Below are positions 60,611 to 64,000 of a stretch of DNA of 64,000 bases, piece by piece. The DNA is from Mixophyes australis (Eukaryota > Chordata > Amphibia > Anura > Limnodynastidae): assembly GCA_036250195.1 (NCBI GenBank), contig JAVHZZ010000004.1:142489729-142553728 (forward strand), written 5' to 3'. The position numbers were made by a program, and so were the translations under genes. The number at the start of each line of letters is the position of its first letter. Positions within the stretch are counted from its first letter, which is position 1. The notes below the pieces were generated by a model. The model saw nothing but the letters and a program-made list of their open reading frames with translations. It was not told the DNA's origin and searched no databases.

Positions 60611-61369
60611 CAGAGTAACACATTTAATAAAAGGATGTTTCCATATTTTCCTGAGATGCCAGAGCAGTTAAATCCAAACACATATCGACCAAACTAAGAG
60701 CCAGAACGGTGATGTCCAAAATTAAAACTATGGAGTATTCCTTAAATAAGTTAAGATCACCCCAAGAAACACTTAATTGTTATTAGCTGAACAGCAGCTA
60801 AATGTACTAATATTTGTTATCTTTATTGTAAATATGAAGTGGGGTCTTTGCTCTTTCTGTTATTTGTATTTCAACTTTTTGTCACATTTGTGCATTTATT
60901 GGACAGGGTAAGATCCTTAATGGATACATCAATAATAAATGTCATTCTGACAGTTACAATGTTTTCCACATGTGAATATTTTATATGATGTTTTTTTTCT
61001 CTGTGCTCTTAAAAGGAAGAAATAATGAATTCACATGGTGAACCCATCCTTCTAGACAGGCCCCAAGCTCTGTAACCTCTCAGCTGCTGGTTGATCCACA
61101 AACAGGACTCAGTACGTGAAGACAGCAAAGAAACATTTATCCTGTTGCCTCTGACTCTACTAGAGCTGATTTGGAAAGATCTGAGCATAGTAGATGGAAG
61201 CTTTGCCCTTATTCATGCACAAAACATCTATTATTTCACTATTAGAAGTTATATCAGTGTTCGCAGGAGACCTGTCTGCCTGCTGGAAGTATAAAGTACA
61301 GATTGCAAGAAATAGAGATCAAACTATTAGCTACTAAAGTCCTATGCAAGCTGTCTGCAGGGCCTTAAA

Positions 61370-61900
61370 TCCAATTAACCACAGGCAGCAGACTAAAAAT
61401 GTCCAGATCAATTCTGAGTCAGGTTAATATTCAATCTATAATCACATTAATGACAATCTGTCCATAATTAGCTATTTGATAATCCCTAGGAGCATGGAAA
61501 AGACGTTTCTATTATCAGGAGAGATGTGGTGCCATCTAAACCCTCTCCACTAAAACAAGGACACAGTAACACCACTGCATGGCTTATCCTGTACAGTAAT
61601 AATACTATATCCTGGGACCACAAGGGCAGCTTTGATGAGCGATACATAGGGATGACTGAAAGCAAATATTATTTTTCCAGCAAGACACTAGACCTCTAAT
61701 CCTCACAAGCCTAATCATGCTCACACTGCAATTAGTAAATTACATTATCTTGGGGGACTGTCAAAATCCAATATTGTAATAACAATCTGTTCATTAATGA
61801 ACTAATCAGGGTAAACGGAAAAGATCTGCCCCGTTAATTAGAAGATCATGGAATCAAGGAAATCCATAGATGTTTATCCTAATGCAAGGTTGACTGAGAG
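61370..61900. promoter_or_regulatory. Candidate homeodomain-site-rich non-coding element
   Basis: A stretch free of recognised repeats with many TAAT/ATTA cores, for example CACATTAATGACAATC, CATAATTAGC, CATTAATGAACTAATC and CCGTTAATTAGAAG. It lies 8-9 kb upstream of the ISL2 start. The clustering suggests an enhancer, but AT-rich DNA yields such motifs by chance. Confidence 0.25.
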
Positions 61901-62061
61901 GGTTTATAATGGTCCAAGCTGCATGATAACACCTGCAGTAATAACACTATGCCTTACACTGTGTGTACATCCATTACATGCACCACAAATATAGCACTGA
62001 GTGGATATTAGAAAATTGTTTAAATATGACAAATATTTATCTGATGTAGCTTTGTCTATAG

Positions 62062-62252
62062 CAGTGTTTCCCAACCCTAGTCCACAAGTACCCCTAACAG
62101 TGCATGTTTTCTATATCTCTTTGCAGGAGCACAGGTGTAATATTACTGACTGACACATTTTGAAAGATCCACAGGTGGTATAATTATATCACTTGTTACT
62201 TGGAAAACCTGCACTGTTAGGGGGCCCTGAGGACTAGGGTTGGGAAACACTG
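62062..62252. mobile_element. 191-bp hAT MITE
   Basis: Perfect 15-bp inverted repeats CAGTGTTTCCCAACC and GGTTGGGAAACACTG, with an exact 8-bp target duplication GTCTATAG (62054-62061 and 62253-62260). Typical Charlie-like hAT termini. Confidence 0.93.
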
Positions 62253-62384
62253 GTCTATAGCTTCAGTGACAATATATGGCAGCAACCTGGGACTCTTCAG
62301 CTTGTGTGGAAATCTAAGCACCCAAATGTTTTATATTGTCATAACGCCCTTCCATGTACGTCATGTTGGTTTATGGTGTACATC

Positions 62385-62549
62385 CAGGGCCGTAACTAGG
62401 GCTGTGCGACAGGGGCGACCACCCAGGGCGCAACGCTGAAGGGGGCGCGATTTAGGAATATTTTAGGTTAATTTGGTTAAAATTGAGGGCTAGGGGGGCG
62501 GCATTTGTCTTTCTCGCCAAGGGCGCTAGAATTCTAAGTTACGGCTCTG
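62385..62549. mobile_element. 165-bp hAT MITE
   Basis: Ends CAGGGCCGTAACTA and AGTTACGGCTCTG, with an exact 8-bp duplication TGTACATC (62377-62384 and 62550-62557). GC-rich interior with GGGGCG runs. Confidence 0.92.
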
Positions 62550-63149
62550 TGTACATCCTACTGGTGTCAGTGGCTTGGTTTATGACAAAAAGCTCCACCA
62601 CAAGTAGCAAGATAGACATGAAAGGTATCAGAGAAAAAATATATATATAGTATAATCAAAACTTGCACCATTTTTCTAATGAAGTATACTGCAATGTTAA
62701 AGTGGTATTCGTTTTGGGCAACACATTACATATAATGACAATTTTTTGTAATATTCAACTTACAAAACAATGACATTGTTTCATAGATGAAATACTGTGA
62801 TATTTTGAAATACATGTCTGCTAAAGTAAGTAGGACTATTTTATCTCCAAAATTTAGAACAGTAAAATAGATCCAAAACGTCAAATTAAAAATGCTGAAG
62901 GTGGACACCGACTCTTGGTTGCTAATGAATGGCTAATACAAATATAAAACCAGAGATGATGGCGATATCTTACCATTAAAAGTGTGATTTATATTCCATA
63001 AATGAGTCATTGAGACAAATTATATTCTGGAATAAGAGATTTTGTTTTATAAAACAAGATCATTAAATGTGTGATTTAGCAAACCTTCTAAAAAGGAGAT
63101 GGGGAGTTGCTATCTATAGCAACCATGCAGATTCTATCACTATCTAGAA

Positions 63150-63229
63150 CAAGGGTCGGCAACCTTATTCTATCAGTGTGCTGGCTAATATCCAGTCCAG
63201 CCCAGGTGTGCCAGTTGTGTGTGTATGTG

Positions 63230-63275
<46 letters not shown>

Positions 63276-63286
63276 CATACATACAC

Positions 63287-63320
<34 letters not shown>

Positions 63321-63938
63321 TATTTATTATTTTATGATGCTACTGTCAAGATAATATTAATACATATATATGTATGTGTTAAAAAAAATTTTTTTTTATG
63401 ATGCTACTGTCAACATAATATTAATAGTAATGGGTCCAACAATTAAACATTAATATTATGCCACACAGTATTGCCCCCAGTTCATATTGCGCCACAATAG
63501 TGTCCCCAATTCATATTATGCCACACAGTAGTGCACCCATTTCGTATTATGCCACATAGTTGACCCCCCCAGTTTATATTATGCTTCAGTTGTGTTCACA
63601 ATTCATATCATGCCACATGTTACAACCTCCAATTCATATCATGCCACATACTAGAGCCCCTAATGCATATCATGCACATAGTTGTGCCCCCAATTCATAA
63701 TAAGCTTCATAGTTGTGCCTACAATTCATATCATGCCACACAGTAGAGTCCCCAATTCATGTTATGCCACACATAAGTGCCCCCAATTCACATTATGCTA
63801 CATTAACCAACTGAGAGTGCAACTCACCTCTTGTCCACACACAAGTCTTCAGGTCCTCAACGGGACCTGGGAGAAACTGCTGCGCATGCGTCCCAGACAA
63901 CACAGCACTGTATGCCATTTCTGGCATGAGTACCCCTG
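63150..63938. mobile_element. 789-bp hAT-like element with internal tandem repeats
   Basis: The left end CAAGGGTCGGCAACCT is a standard hAT terminus; the right end is GAGTACCCCTG. Flanks ATCTAGAA and ATTTAGAC agree at six of eight positions. Inside are a (TA)n/(CATA)n stretch at 63232-63305, a duplicated ATGATGCTACTGTCAA motif and the array at 63474-63795. Confidence 0.65.
63474..63795 (+). repeat. About 30-bp minisatellite, roughly 11 degenerate copies
   Basis: Units of CCCCCAATTCATATTATGCC followed by ACACAGTAGTG, period 26-36 bp, all within the hAT-like element. Confidence 0.8.
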
Positions 63939-64000
63939 ATTTAGACTGTACTAGATAAATGATACCTAGAAATCGATTGGTTGCTACGTGCAACACGTCC

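Overview
This is nuclear DNA of a vertebrate, most likely an amphibian and probably a frog. It is AT-rich with large introns. It is packed with non-autonomous DNA transposons (several hAT-like copies with exact 8-bp target-site duplications, and two families of Harbinger-like TIR elements), tRNA-derived SINEs with the (GAT)n tails I associate with frog genomes, long microsatellites and four large minisatellites. No bacterial, phage or plasmid features are present. The species cannot be named from the sequence.

Two protein genes are recognised with confidence, arranged tail to tail. SCAPER enters from the left on the + strand; only its last coding exon (2699-2787) and its 3' UTR with a poly(A) signal near 3135 are inside. 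ISL2 (islet-2, a LIM-homeodomain transcription factor of motor and sensory neurons) lies complete on the - strand, with six coding exons from 53082 down to 33296. All its splice junctions and phases can be followed, and they join into a 334-residue protein. The SCAPER/ISL2 order and orientation agree with what I recall of human 15q24.

Layout. 1-3.2 kb: SCAPER 3' end, with a 27-bp minisatellite in the preceding intron. 3.2-33 kb: a roughly 30-kb intergenic stretch of transposons and satellites, including a 367-bp foldback element, a 1.4-kb hAT element swollen by a 24-bp minisatellite, a 530-bp TA/GATA/GA microsatellite and a 1.6-kb 28-bp minisatellite. Two weak exon-like ORFs (3.4 and 5.4-5.8 kb) are listed with low confidence. 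33-53 kb: ISL2, whose introns hold a 1.5-kb array of 20-bp repeats (intron 5), an L1-type insertion (intron 4), a SINE and a TIR element (intron 3), and a hAT element enclosing a LINE 3' end (intron 2). 53-64 kb: ISL2 promoter with a perfect CRE, an inverted second copy of the intron-3 TIR element, and further repeats and small hAT elements.

Most notable points: the ISL2 second LIM domain and the LIM-homeodomain linker look unusually diverged and shortened, while LIM1, the homeodomain and the LHX3-binding region are preserved; and minisatellites with a similar ACAGA-GTGATG core have expanded three times, each time in or next to hAT-like DNA. I found no convincing novel multi-gene system.
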